The position numbers and the translations under genes are program-made. The notes under the pieces were generated by a model, which saw only the letters and a program-made list of their open reading frames with translations, did not search any database and had not been told where the DNA came from. Of a DNA stretch of 18,073 bases, positions 1 to 6,793 are shown piece after piece (positions within the stretch are counted from its first letter, which is position 1; each line of letters starts with the position of its first letter). This DNA comes from SZUA-252 sp035716005 (GTDB lineage Bacteria; Eisenbacteria; RBG-16-71-46; SZUA-252): positions 1 through 18,073 of the forward strand of contig DASTKG010000002.1 in assembly GCA_035716005.1 (NCBI GenBank), written 5' to 3'.

Positions 1-662
1 TCGGACCGGAACCCCTTCCAGCAGGCGGTCGTGACGATGAGGATCGCGAAGAAGAAGGGCTTCATCATGCCGACCAGGAGATTCTTCGGCGTCAGGTACT
101 GCATGACTCCGTTCCAGTAGGCCGCCCAGGTCAGGTGGTACTGGAGCCCCACGAAGGCGCCCCCCAGCATGGCGAGGGCGTCGCCCAGGATCGTCAGCAC
201 CGGGAGCGCGATGAGGAGAGCGATGTTCCGAGGCACCACCAGTCGGCGGATCGGATCGGTGCCGAACGCCACGAGCGCGTCGATCTGGTCGCTGGAGCGC
301 ATCGCCCCGAGCTCCGCCGTGATTCCCGCCGACATCCGGGAGGCCACGACCATTCCCGTGAGCACGGGCCCGAGCGCGCGCACCACGGAGATCACCATCA
401 TGTGGCCCAGCTCGCCCTTCGTGCCGGTGTTCGTCAATTCGCGCGCGAGCTGGATGGCGAGCGCCTGCCCGGCCACCAGCGCCGAGACGAGCACGATCGG
501 GAGCGATCCGATCAGCGCGAAGTAGAGCTGGTGGAACATCTCCTGGGCGTAGAAGGGGCGCCGGAAGCCCGCGCGAAGCGTCTCGAAGGTGAAGACGGTG
601 TAATCCTGGACGGATTCCACCAGGCTGCGAAACCTCTCCACGACCGCTGCGATCACCGGCAC
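1..662 (-). CDS. MlaE-family ABC transporter permease (partial, C-terminus beyond window)
   Basis: This is the membrane permease of an Mla/Mkl-type ABC system, which in this family moves phospholipids or other lipids between the inner and outer membranes of diderm bacteria. The minus-strand frame reads through to base 1 without a stop and gives about 220 residues. The family is usually about 255-260 long, so roughly 40 C-terminal residues are missing. Visible family signatures include QALAIQLARELTNTGTKGE, then RALGPVLTGMVVASRMSAG, then ITAELGAMRSSDQIDAL, and a final hydrophobic stretch ending CWKGFR. There is no ATG near the N-terminus. GTG codons at 662, 656 and 641 are candidates, none has a clear Shine-Dalgarno site, and I took the longest. 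The gene starts 43 nt after the fatty acid hydroxylase gene on the same strand and probably shares its promoter. The ATPase and MCE-domain partners would lie outside the window to the left. The family call is firm; the start is uncertain. Confidence 0.9.
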   Translation of the reverse strand, partial: MPVIAAVVERFRSLVESVQDYTVFTFETLRAGFRRPFYAQEMFHQLYFALIGSLPIVLVSALVAGQALAIQLARELTNTGTKGELGHMMVISVVRALGPVLTGMVVASRMSAGITAELGAMRSSDQIDALVAFGTDPIRRLVVPRNIALLIALPVLTILGDALAMLGGAFVGLQYHLTWAAYWNGVMQYLTPKNLLVGMMKPFFFAILIVTTACWKGFRS

Positions 663-705
663 GGCACCATCGTCGATAGGAGCGGCGCCGCGGAAGGCCG
701 CCGCG

Positions 706-1371
706 TCAGTCCTTCTTGGGTTCCTTGGGTAGCGTTCCGAAGACGACGTCCCAGAGAGGGGAGCTCACGCCGAATCGGACGTCGGGCGTCTTGAAATGGT
801 GCAGGAGATGGTAGCGCTTGAGATGCTTCAAGAAGCCCCACTTCATGGAGAGGTGGTGCTCGGCGTAGTGGAGCATGTCGTACGCGAGGTAGCCGGTGAG
901 GAAGCCGGCGTAGATCGGCGCGACGGCGAGCGGGCGCTGGAGACCCATGCCCACGATCACGTGGAAGAGTCCGTAGAAGAAGAGCGCGAGGGGGATGCTC
1001 AGGATCGGCGGCATGACCAGCCGCGTCTTGCACTGCGGCTGCTCGTGATGCACCCCGTGGATGAGGAACCAGACCCACTGGAGCAGCTCGCTCTTCGGCT
1101 CGTAGTGGAAGACGTGGCGATGGACGATGTACTCGATGAGCGTCCACGCGAGGAATCCGACTCCGACCATCGCGGCCACCATCCCGAGTCCCGATTGGGC
1201 GCCCAGCTCGACGACTCCGCTCCACAGGAAGTAGAACAACACCGGGCAGAAGAGCAGCAGCACCACCGCCGGGTGGATGTGCGTGAAGAACTCGAGGAAG
1301 TCCGACTTGAAGAGCCGGATCGGCTCCTCGTCGTGGCGGACCTGGATCTGGGAGATGCCTGGGCGAGCCAT
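706..1371 (-). CDS. Fatty acid hydroxylase / sterol desaturase superfamily membrane protein
   Basis: A 221-residue integral membrane protein of the di-iron hydroxylase superfamily, which includes fatty acid 2-hydroxylase (Scs7/FA2H) and the sterol desaturases. Four histidine clusters that would bind the two irons are visible: HRHVFH (84-89), HGVHH (105-109), HYAEHH (168-173) and HLLHH (188-192). Hydrophobic segments lie at about 33-51, 62-82, 120-140 and 147-165, giving the expected membrane-embedded core with a cytoplasmic metal centre. The spacing resembles bacterial and plant-like fatty acid 2-hydroxylases, so hydroxylation of an acyl chain is the likely reaction, but the substrate cannot be read from sequence. 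The ATG at 1371 is supported by AAGGAGGG ten nt upstream (1382-1389) and a good promoter at 1438-1466. The lipid-transport permease follows downstream, so the pair may both act on envelope lipids; this link is inference. Confidence 0.88.
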   Translation of the reverse strand: MARPGISQIQVRHDEEPIRLFKSDFLEFFTHIHPAVVLLLFCPVLFYFLWSGVVELGAQSGLGMVAAMVGVGFLAWTLIEYIVHRHVFHYEPKSELLQWVWFLIHGVHHEQPQCKTRLVMPPILSIPLALFFYGLFHVIVGMGLQRPLAVAPIYAGFLTGYLAYDMLHYAEHHLSMKWGFLKHLKRYHLLHHFKTPDVRFGVSSPLWDVVFGTLPKEPKKD

Positions 1372-1381
1372 TGGGACCGAA

Positions 1382-1389
1382 CCCTCCTT
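1382..1389 (-). promoter_or_regulatory. Ribosome binding site of the fatty acid hydroxylase gene
   Basis: AAGGAGGG on the minus strand ends ten nt before the ATG at 1371. It is the strongest Shine-Dalgarno sequence in the left part of the window and fixes the start of the hydroxylase. Confidence 0.75.
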
Positions 1390-1416
1390 GTTGCAGCTTC
1401 TTGAGGTGGTGTGGAT

Positions 1417-1432
1417 GCCAGGAAAGCCTGGC
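1417..1432 (-). other. Small hairpin at the predicted 5' end of the hydroxylase mRNA
   Basis: GCCAGG and CCTGGC form a perfect 6-bp stem around a 4-nt loop. It begins about six nt after the -10 element at 1438-1443, so a transcript from that promoter would carry the hairpin essentially at its 5' end. A role in mRNA stability is inference. Confidence 0.35.
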
Positions 1433-1437
1433 CCGGA

Positions 1438-1466
1438 ATGATAGGGTCCATACCCCGTCCGGTCAA
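1438..1466 (-). promoter_or_regulatory. Sigma70-like promoter for the hydroxylase-permease pair
   Basis: On the minus strand, TTGACC (1466-1461, five of six matches to TTGACA) and TATCAT (1443-1438, five of six matches to TATAAT) are separated by exactly 17 nt. Transcription would begin near 1431 and leave a leader of about 60 nt containing the RBS. This is one of the two best promoters in the window. Confidence 0.65.
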
Positions 1467-1491
1467 CCGGCGTTACCCTTCAGAGTGGCCC

Positions 1492-1521
1492 CTGACGGAG
1501 CGACCCGAAAACCGCTATCAT
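1492..1521 (+). promoter_or_regulatory. Probable queE promoter giving a leaderless mRNA
   Basis: TATCAT at 1516-1521 (five of six to TATAAT) is preceded, after 18 nt, by CTGACG (1492-1497, four of six to TTGACA). Only six nt separate the -10 element from the queE ATG at 1528, so the start of transcription should fall on or next to the start codon. No Shine-Dalgarno sequence is present, which fits leaderless translation. Confidence 0.5.
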
Positions 1522-1527
1522 CCAGTC

Positions 1528-2223
1528 ATGCCGTCGCTTCCGCCGCTTCCTCCGTTTCGGGTCAACGAGATCTTCCTCTCGGTGCAGGGGGAGGGGCTCC
1601 ACGTGGGGGAGCGGACGGTCTTTCTCAGGCTCTATGGATGCCCGCTCCGCTGCAAATGGTGCGACCAACCCGAGGCTCTGGCCCATACCGGGGTGGGGCG
1701 TTTCGAGACCCTCTCCGCGGAGGAGGCCCGGGACCGACTCGCGGGATTCCCGGCGGTTCGGCGTCTCTGCCTGACGGGAGGGGAGCCGGTGATCGCCCCC
1801 AAGGCCTCGCTCCTCTGGCTCCTGGAGGACCGGAGGCGCGCCGGCTGGTGGTCGTCGATCGAGACGAGCGGCTCGCGGGTGGTGGAGGAACTCTTCGAGG
1901 CGATCGACTTCTGGACGGTGGCGCCGAAGGGGCGCTCGGCCGAGACGTTTCAGGGTGACCCGGTGGAGGCGCAGCTGCCGACGCTTCGGCGCTACGCGGC
2001 GCTCCCCGCGACGCGACGGCAGTTCAAGTTCGTGATCCAGGGCCCGGGCGACGTCGAGGACGCGGTGCGGCTCCTCGACGCCCTAGGCTACGAGGGCGCG
2101 ATCGTGCTCCAGCCGGAGCACGGCGCGGGGGAGGGGCGCCGCGTCTTCGAATGGTGGCCGTGGGCCCGCTATCCCGAGGCGCGCCTCATTCCGCAGACGC
2201 ACAAGCAGGTCGGGCTCCATTGA
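1528..2223 (+). CDS. queE: 7-carboxy-7-deazaguanine synthase QueE
   Basis: A radical-SAM enzyme of 231 residues that converts 6-carboxy-5,6,7,8-tetrahydropterin to 7-carboxy-7-deazaguanine, the step that builds the deazapurine core of queuosine. It has the N-terminal QGEG motif (20-23), then the iron-sulfur motif CX3CX2C at C38, C42 and C45 (CPLRCKWC), followed by the TGGEP SAM-contact motif (83-87). The C-terminus carries the family's IPQTHKQVG. The frame is open for 39 further codons upstream, but residues before the ATG at 1528 do not look like QueE, and a -10 box lies six nt before that ATG, so I used it. queD follows after 25 nt on the same strand, which supports the assignment. QueC, FolE and the later queuosine genes are not in the window. 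Confidence 0.93.
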   Translation: MPSLPPLPPFRVNEIFLSVQGEGLHVGERTVFLRLYGCPLRCKWCDQPEALAHTGVGRFETLSAEEARDRLAGFPAVRRLCLTGGEPVIAPKASLLWLLEDRRRAGWWSSIETSGSRVVEELFEAIDFWTVAPKGRSAETFQGDPVEAQLPTLRRYAALPATRRQFKFVIQGPGDVEDAVRLLDALGYEGAIVLQPEHGAGEGRRVFEWWPWARYPEARLIPQTHKQVGLH

Positions 2224-2248
2224 AAACCCCAAGGGAACGCGAGGCGCG

Positions 2249-2611
2249 ATGAAGGTCAGGCTGGTTCGGGAATTCGGATTCGAGGCGGCGCATCATCTCC
2301 CCCAGGCGCCGGAGGGGCACAAGTGCCGGCGGCTTCACGGCCATTCGTTCCGCGTCGAGATCGCCGTCGAGGGGGAGGTCGATCCGGCGACGGGCTGGTT
2401 CCTCGACTACGGCGTCATCCGCGAGAAGGTGGAGCCGATCCGCGTCCAGCTCGACCACTACTGCCTGAACGACGTCGCCGGCCTCGAGAATCCGACCTCC
2501 GAACATCTGGCGCGCTGGATCTGGGATCGGCTGAAGTCGGGGCTTCCCTCCCTCGCGCGGATCACCGTGCACGAGACGTGCGAGAGCCGCTGCGAGTACG
2601 AGGGAGGGTGA
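2249..2611 (+). CDS. queD: 6-carboxytetrahydropterin synthase QueD
   Basis: A 120-residue member of the PTPS/QueD family, which turns dihydroneopterin triphosphate into 6-carboxy-5,6,7,8-tetrahydropterin, the substrate of QueE. The zinc-binding histidines are in the N-terminal AAHH (H15/H16) and in HGH (H30, H32). The catalytic cysteine C26 sits in the CxxxHGH arrangement typical of QueD (CRRLHGH). The LDH motif (68-70) and the HET motif with substrate-binding E109 are present. Length matches the usual 115-125 residues. The ATG at 2249 has GAGG five nt upstream. It lies 25 nt after queE and 1 nt before the cupin gene, so the three are probably co-transcribed. Confidence 0.93.
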   Translation: MKVRLVREFGFEAAHHLPQAPEGHKCRRLHGHSFRVEIAVEGEVDPATGWFLDYGVIREKVEPIRVQLDHYCLNDVAGLENPTSEHLARWIWDRLKSGLPSLARITVHETCESRCEYEGG

Positions 2612-2612
2612 G

Positions 2613-2954
2613 ATGAGCGGACGAGGCGGACACGCGACGGCGGCTGAGGCGCTCGCCAAGATCCCGACGCCCGACGGGAAGCGCTTCGCGCGCGTCTTCG
2701 CGCACGGAACGCTCGAGGTGGAGTTCTACGCGCCGCGCGGGAAGGATCCGCAGACGCCCCACACGCGCGACGAGATTTACGTCGTGGTCGCGGGACGCGG
2801 GACCTTCGTGAACGGCGACGCCCGCCATCCCTTCGGTCCGGGCGACTTCCTCTTCGTGCCGGCCGGGGTGGTCCACCGCTTCGAGGATTTCACGGACGAT
2901 CTGGCGGTCTGGGTGCTCTTCTACGGTCCCGAGGGCGGAGAAGCGGGGAAGTAG
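2613..2954 (+). CDS. Small single-domain cupin protein
   Basis: A 113-residue protein with one Cupin_2 beta-barrel. Motif 1 is at about 46-64 with H50 and E54, but the usual second histidine of the HxH pair is replaced by R52. Motif 2 is at about 76-90 (GPGDFLFVPAGVVH) and ends in H88. Two histidines and a glutamate remain, so metal binding is possible but perhaps altered. The ATG follows the queD stop by 1 nt, with a purine-rich GAGGGAGGG upstream, so translation is likely coupled to queD. No enzymatic function can be assigned; proximity to queuosine genes is suggestive only. The gene converges on hemY with 4 nt between the stop codons. Confidence 0.85.
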   Translation: MSGRGGHATAAEALAKIPTPDGKRFARVFAHGTLEVEFYAPRGKDPQTPHTRDEIYVVVAGRGTFVNGDARHPFGPGDFLFVPAGVVHRFEDFTDDLAVWVLFYGPEGGEAGK

Positions 2955-2967
2955 CGCGTCAGGCGCT
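2953..2967. terminator. Weak hairpin across the convergent cupin/hemY junction
   Basis: AGCGC (2953-2957) and GCGCT (2963-2967) form a 5-bp stem with a 5-nt loop spanning both stop codons. No U-tract follows on either strand, so any terminator function is weakly supported. Confidence 0.2.
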
Positions 2968-4359
2968 CCGCAGCACCCGCTCGGCCGTCTTCTCGGCGTC
3001 CTCGATGAGATTCGCGACCGACACGCCGCGATAGCCGTTTCCGGTGAGGTGAATCCCGGGGAAGGCGTCGAGCCGTTTCGCCACGCCGCCGATCAGGGCG
3101 CGATGCCCCACCTGATACTGCGGAATCGCCTCCTCCTGCCGCACGATCCAGGTCCGCTCGGGGCCGTTCTTCAAGCCCACCATCCGGTCGAGCGCCTTCA
3201 TCGAGAGGGCCACGAGCTCGTCGTCGCGCCGCGTCACGAGCTCGGGACGCTCCGCGCCTCCGATCATGACGCGCACCATCACGTGCCCCTCGGGGGCGCG
3301 CTCCGGGAAGAGATTCGACTCGAAGAGGGCGCCCAGGATGTCGAGCGGCTCGCCGGGGGAGACGAGGAAGCCGTATCCGTCTGGCGGCGTCTTGAAGGCG
3401 TCGGCCCGGAAGCCGAGCCCGATCACGTTCAGGCCGGCCGAGGGAATCGTGTCGAGATCGCGCGCCGCCTCGAGGTCGAGGGGGCGAAGGAGCGAGGCCG
3501 TGCTCTTCGGCGCGGTGGCGAGGACGACCGCGTCGGCCTCGAGCGTGTCGCCGCTCGCGAGCCGAAGCGTGTAGCCCCCCGTCTCGCGGCGCTCGAGCCC
3601 GAGCACCGGGGCGCGCAGCCGAAGCGACGCCCCGAGCGGCCGGGCGAGCGCGTCCACGAACGACTCCAGCCCGCCGCGGAACGTCCAGAGCGCGCGCCGC
3701 CCCGGTCCCGCCGCCGCGGCCATGCCGGGGCCCTTCTTCCCGCGGGCCCGCGCTTCCTTTCCGGCCGCGATCATGGCGAAGACGAGCGAACGATGCTTCC
3801 GCTCCATCTCCCGCATGATCGGAAACGCCGATTCGAGCGAGAGCCGGCGGGCGTCCCCCGCGAAGACGCCGCGCACGACGCTTCCGATGAGGGCGGTCGC
3901 GGCCTCCTCGCCGACGTGGCGCGCGGCGTAGTCGTGGACCGTCTCGTCCCGCGGGACGCGGCGGGCGTAGAAGGGCTCGAGAGCGACGCGGAGACGACCG
4001 CCGGGCGAGAGGGCGCCGAATCGCAGGAACGCCACGGGATCGAGCGGCACCAAGTGGAGCCGGCCGCCGCGCGCGATGTAGCGGCGCGCCGCGTCGGGGC
4101 GGGCGAGGACGCGGTCCGGGGCGAGCCCGACCTCCTCGGCCACTCGCCAGACGGCTCCTTCGGCCCCCTGAATCGCGTTCGCGGCCCACTCGATCGTCCA
4201 CCCCTCTTCGCGCGTCGTCCGGATCCGCCCTCCCGCGCGGGGGCCCGCTTCGAGAACGACGACGTCGAGGGGGACGCCCTGCTTGGCGGCGTCGCGTCTC
4301 AGGGCGTGCGCGGTCGCGAGGCCGGCCACGCCGGCGCCCACGATCGCGACGCGTCGCAT
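2959..4359 (-). CDS. hemY: Oxygen-dependent protoporphyrinogen oxidase HemY
   Basis: A 466-residue FAD enzyme that removes six electrons from protoporphyrinogen IX to give protoporphyrin IX, using oxygen as acceptor. The N-terminus has the dinucleotide-binding GxGxxG (GAGVAG, 8-13), E37 at the end of the second strand, and the GGRIRT motif (43-48). The C-terminus has the second FAD motif of the family, HLTGNGYRGVSVANLIEDAE. Length fits the family (450-480). It is the last gene of the heme operon, 1 nt after hemH. HemY of monoderm bacteria can instead oxidise coproporphyrinogen III, but HemN upstream and the lack of HemQ here favour the classic protoporphyrin route. No clear Shine-Dalgarno site precedes the ATG, so coupling to hemH is likely. 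Confidence 0.92.
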   Translation of the reverse strand: MRRVAIVGAGVAGLATAHALRRDAAKQGVPLDVVVLEAGPRAGGRIRTTREEGWTIEWAANAIQGAEGAVWRVAEEVGLAPDRVLARPDAARRYIARGGRLHLVPLDPVAFLRFGALSPGGRLRVALEPFYARRVPRDETVHDYAARHVGEEAATALIGSVVRGVFAGDARRLSLESAFPIMREMERKHRSLVFAMIAAGKEARARGKKGPGMAAAAGPGRRALWTFRGGLESFVDALARPLGASLRLRAPVLGLERRETGGYTLRLASGDTLEADAVVLATAPKSTASLLRPLDLEAARDLDTIPSAGLNVIGLGFRADAFKTPPDGYGFLVSPGEPLDILGALFESNLFPERAPEGHVMVRVMIGGAERPELVTRRDDELVALSMKALDRMVGLKNGPERTWIVRQEEAIPQYQVGHRALIGGVAKRLDAFPGIHLTGNGYRGVSVANLIEDAEKTAERVLRSA

Positions 4360-4360
4360 G

Positions 4361-5398
4361 TCAGGAACGGGCGGAGGCGGCGGACGAGACGGGCGCGGCC
4401 TCCGGCGCCGAGGCCGGCGCCGGAAGCTTCGGCTCCACGAGAGCCGCGAGGGCGTCGAGGAAGAGCGGATCGTCGTTCAGCGAGGCGGCGCGCGCGAACG
4501 TGGTGATGCCGCGCTTCTTCGCCTGGTCGCCGTACATCTGGTCGATTTCGTACAGGGTCTCGATGTGGTCGGAGACGAACGAGATCGGAATGACCACGAG
4601 TTCCTTCACGCCTTCGGCGGCCAGCCGGTCGATCGTCTCCTCGGTGCTCGGGCCGATCCAGGGCACGGGGCCGACGCGGCTCTGGTAGGCGAGGATCTTC
4701 GGCATCGGGGCCGTCTCGGGGAGCCGGCTCAAGATTCCGGCCATCGTCGCCTTGATGTGGTCGCAGTAGGGATCGCCGTCGTCGATGAAGTGCTGCGGGA
4801 GCCCGTGCGCGCTCACCAGAATCGTCGGCTTCGCGCCCGGCGGCACCTCGGCGAGCGCTTTCCGAACGCCGGCGGCCATGGCGTCGAGGTAGGCGGGGTG
4901 CTCGTACCACGACTCGATGGCGTCCAGCGGAAGGGCGATGCCGCGCCGCTTCATCACGCGCCGGAGCTCGGCCATGCTGGAGCCGGTCGTCGCGATCGAA
5001 TAGTGGGGATACATCGTGAGCGCCAGAAGCCGCGTGCAGCCCGCCGCCAGGAGCGCGTCGAGCGCCTCGTCCGTGGTCGGGTGCCAGTAGCGCATGGCGA
5101 GCGCGAACTCCACGTCGTGTCCGCGCGCGCGGAGGCGCTCCACCATGCCGCGTCCCTGGAGCGTGCTCCAGCAGACGATGGGGGAGCCGCCGCCGATGTG
5201 GGCGTAGTTCTCCTGCACTTCCTTGGTGCGGCTCCGCGCGATCATGCGGCCGATGAAGAACTGGCCGACGGCGCCTCCCGGGAGCTTGATGATCTCCCGG
5301 TCGCTGAAGAGGCGCGTGAGGAAGGGCCGAACCGCCTCCGGGCTGTCGGGACCGCCCAGATTCAGCATCAGGATTCCTGTCTTCGGCCGGTGCGTCAT
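4361..5398 (-). CDS. hemH: Ferrochelatase HemH
   Basis: A 345-residue ferrochelatase, inserting ferrous iron into protoporphyrin IX as the last step of heme synthesis. The N-terminus has LNLGGPDSPEAVRPFL. MRYWHP (102-107) and YPHYS (130-134) are present. The metal-site histidine H198 lies in SAHGLP, and the paired acidic residue E280 in HIETLYEID. No cysteine set near the C-terminus suggests the [2Fe-2S] cluster seen in some bacterial and animal enzymes. The last 22 or so residues form an Ala/Pro/Ser-rich tail beyond the usual fold. The ATG is 3 nt after the hemN stop, and the stop is 1 nt before hemY. Confidence 0.95.
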   Translation of the reverse strand: MTHRPKTGILMLNLGGPDSPEAVRPFLTRLFSDREIIKLPGGAVGQFFIGRMIARSRTKEVQENYAHIGGGSPIVCWSTLQGRGMVERLRARGHDVEFALAMRYWHPTTDEALDALLAAGCTRLLALTMYPHYSIATTGSSMAELRRVMKRRGIALPLDAIESWYEHPAYLDAMAAGVRKALAEVPPGAKPTILVSAHGLPQHFIDDGDPYCDHIKATMAGILSRLPETAPMPKILAYQSRVGPVPWIGPSTEETIDRLAAEGVKELVVIPISFVSDHIETLYEIDQMYGDQAKKRGITTFARAASLNDDPLFLDALAALVEPKLPAPASAPEAAPVSSAASARS

Positions 5399-5401
5399 CG
5401 G

Positions 5402-6793
5402 CTAGACGGTCCTCGAGAAGACGGGCTTCTCGCCCTCTTCCTGTTTCTTGAGATAGGCGTCGAACGCCATGCAGACGTTCCGGACGAAGAGGCGGCCCGC
5501 CTCGGTCACCTCGATCGCCGCGGGCGTGCGCGTCACGAAGCCGTGCGCCACCGGTCCCTCGTCCAGCTCGCGGAGCGAGTCCGCGAAGTAGGCGGCGAAG
5601 TCGATGCCGTAGGCCTTCTCGATCCTCGGAATGTCGAGGTGGAAGTTGCACATGAGGCTCTGGATGACGTCGCGCCGGATTTCGTCGTCCTTGCTCCGCT
5701 CGAAGCCGCGCTCGATGGGCGGCTCGCCGCGGTCGAGGGCGTCCTTGTAGCGGTTCAGCTTCTTCGTGTTCTGCGCGAAGGCGCCGCCGATGTCGCCGAT
5801 GGAGGAGACGCCGACGCCGATGTAGTCCTTGGCCGGGTGCGTCGTGTAGCCCATGAAATTCCGGAAGAGGGTGTGCTCGCGGGCGGCCACCGCCAGCGAG
5901 TCCTCCTTCAGCGCGAAGTGGTCCATCCCGATCTGCTGGTAGCCCGCGCCGGTGAAGAGCTCGTAGGCGATGCCGAAGAGCTGGAGCTTCACGTCGCGCG
6001 AGGGGAGGTCCTCGAGGCGGATCGCCTTCTGGTGCGCCTTGATCCACGGGACGAACGCGTAGGAGTAGACCGCCACGCGGTCGGGGCGGAGCTCGAGGGC
6101 CAGCTCGATCGTCTTCCGGAAGGTCTCCGGCGTCTGGTGCGGCAGCCCGTAGATGAAGTCGAAGTTGATCGACTCGAAGCCGAGCCCGCGCATGTAGAGA
6201 TGGAGATCGCGCGTGATCGGGAAGGACTGGTAGCGGTTCACCGCGTCCTGCACGTCGGAGTCGAAGTCCTGAACGCCCATCGAGATCCGGTTGAAGCCGA
6301 GTTCCTTGAGCAGCTCGGCCTGGCGGCGCGTCGTGACGCGCGGGTCGACCTCGATGGCCACCTCGGCGCCGGGGGCGAGCGTGAAGCGCTTGGCGATGGA
6401 GTTCCAGACGCGCTTGATCTCGTCGAGCGAGAGATAGGTCGGCGTTCCGCCGCCCCAGTGGTACTGGACGAGCCGGCGGCGCTCCCCGAGGTGTTTCGCC
6501 ACGATCTCGATCTCGCGCTCCAGATCGTCGATGTAGGCCGACGCGACCCCCGGCTTCTGCGTCACGATGACGTTGCAGCCGCAGAAGGTGCAGCGCTCGC
6601 GGCAGAAGGGGAGATGGACGTAGAGCGAGAGCGGCTCGTCCGGCTTCTTCGCGGCCTCTTCCAGCTTCTCGAGGTAGCGCTTCGGCCCGAACGATTCGTG
6701 GAACTCGATCGCGGTCGGGTACGACGTGTAGCGCGGCCCGGGGCGGTCGTACTTGGCGAGCATCTCGGCGGTCAGCGCGGCGACGTTGCTCAT
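5402..6793 (-). CDS. hemN: Oxygen-independent coproporphyrinogen III oxidase HemN
   Basis: A 463-residue radical-SAM enzyme that oxidatively decarboxylates two propionates of coproporphyrinogen III to vinyl groups without oxygen. It is a true HemN and not the HemW paralogue. It starts with the N-terminal GPRYTSYPTA (19-28), has the CX3CX2CXC cluster motif at C64, C68, C71 and C73, the HWGGGTPTYL motif, and the full C-terminal domain ending in CMAFDAYLKK and FSRTV, matching the E. coli enzyme (457 residues) in length and landmarks. The frame is open far upstream through hemE, but the ATG at 6793 overlaps the hemE stop as ATGA and has GGGAG seven nt upstream. hemH begins 3 nt downstream. Confidence 0.96.
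   Translation of the reverse strand: MSNVAALTAEMLAKYDRPGPRYTSYPTAIEFHESFGPKRYLEKLEEAAKKPDEPLSLYVHLPFCRERCTFCGCNVIVTQKPGVASAYIDDLEREIEIVAKHLGERRRLVQYHWGGGTPTYLSLDEIKRVWNSIAKRFTLAPGAEVAIEVDPRVTTRRQAELLKELGFNRISMGVQDFDSDVQDAVNRYQSFPITRDLHLYMRGLGFESINFDFIYGLPHQTPETFRKTIELALELRPDRVAVYSYAFVPWIKAHQKAIRLEDLPSRDVKLQLFGIAYELFTGAGYQQIGMDHFALKEDSLAVAAREHTLFRNFMGYTTHPAKDYIGVGVSSIGDIGGAFAQNTKKLNRYKDALDRGEPPIERGFERSKDDEIRRDVIQSLMCNFHLDIPRIEKAYGIDFAAYFADSLRELDEGPVAHGFVTRTPAAIEVTEAGRLFVRNVCMAFDAYLKKQEEGEKPVFSRTV

Noticed and set aside
5402..6793. HemN annotated instead as HemW (heme chaperone)
   Set aside because: The protein has the HemN-type CX3CX2CXC motif, the N-terminal GPRYTSYPTA and the HemN C-terminal domain, which HemW lacks.
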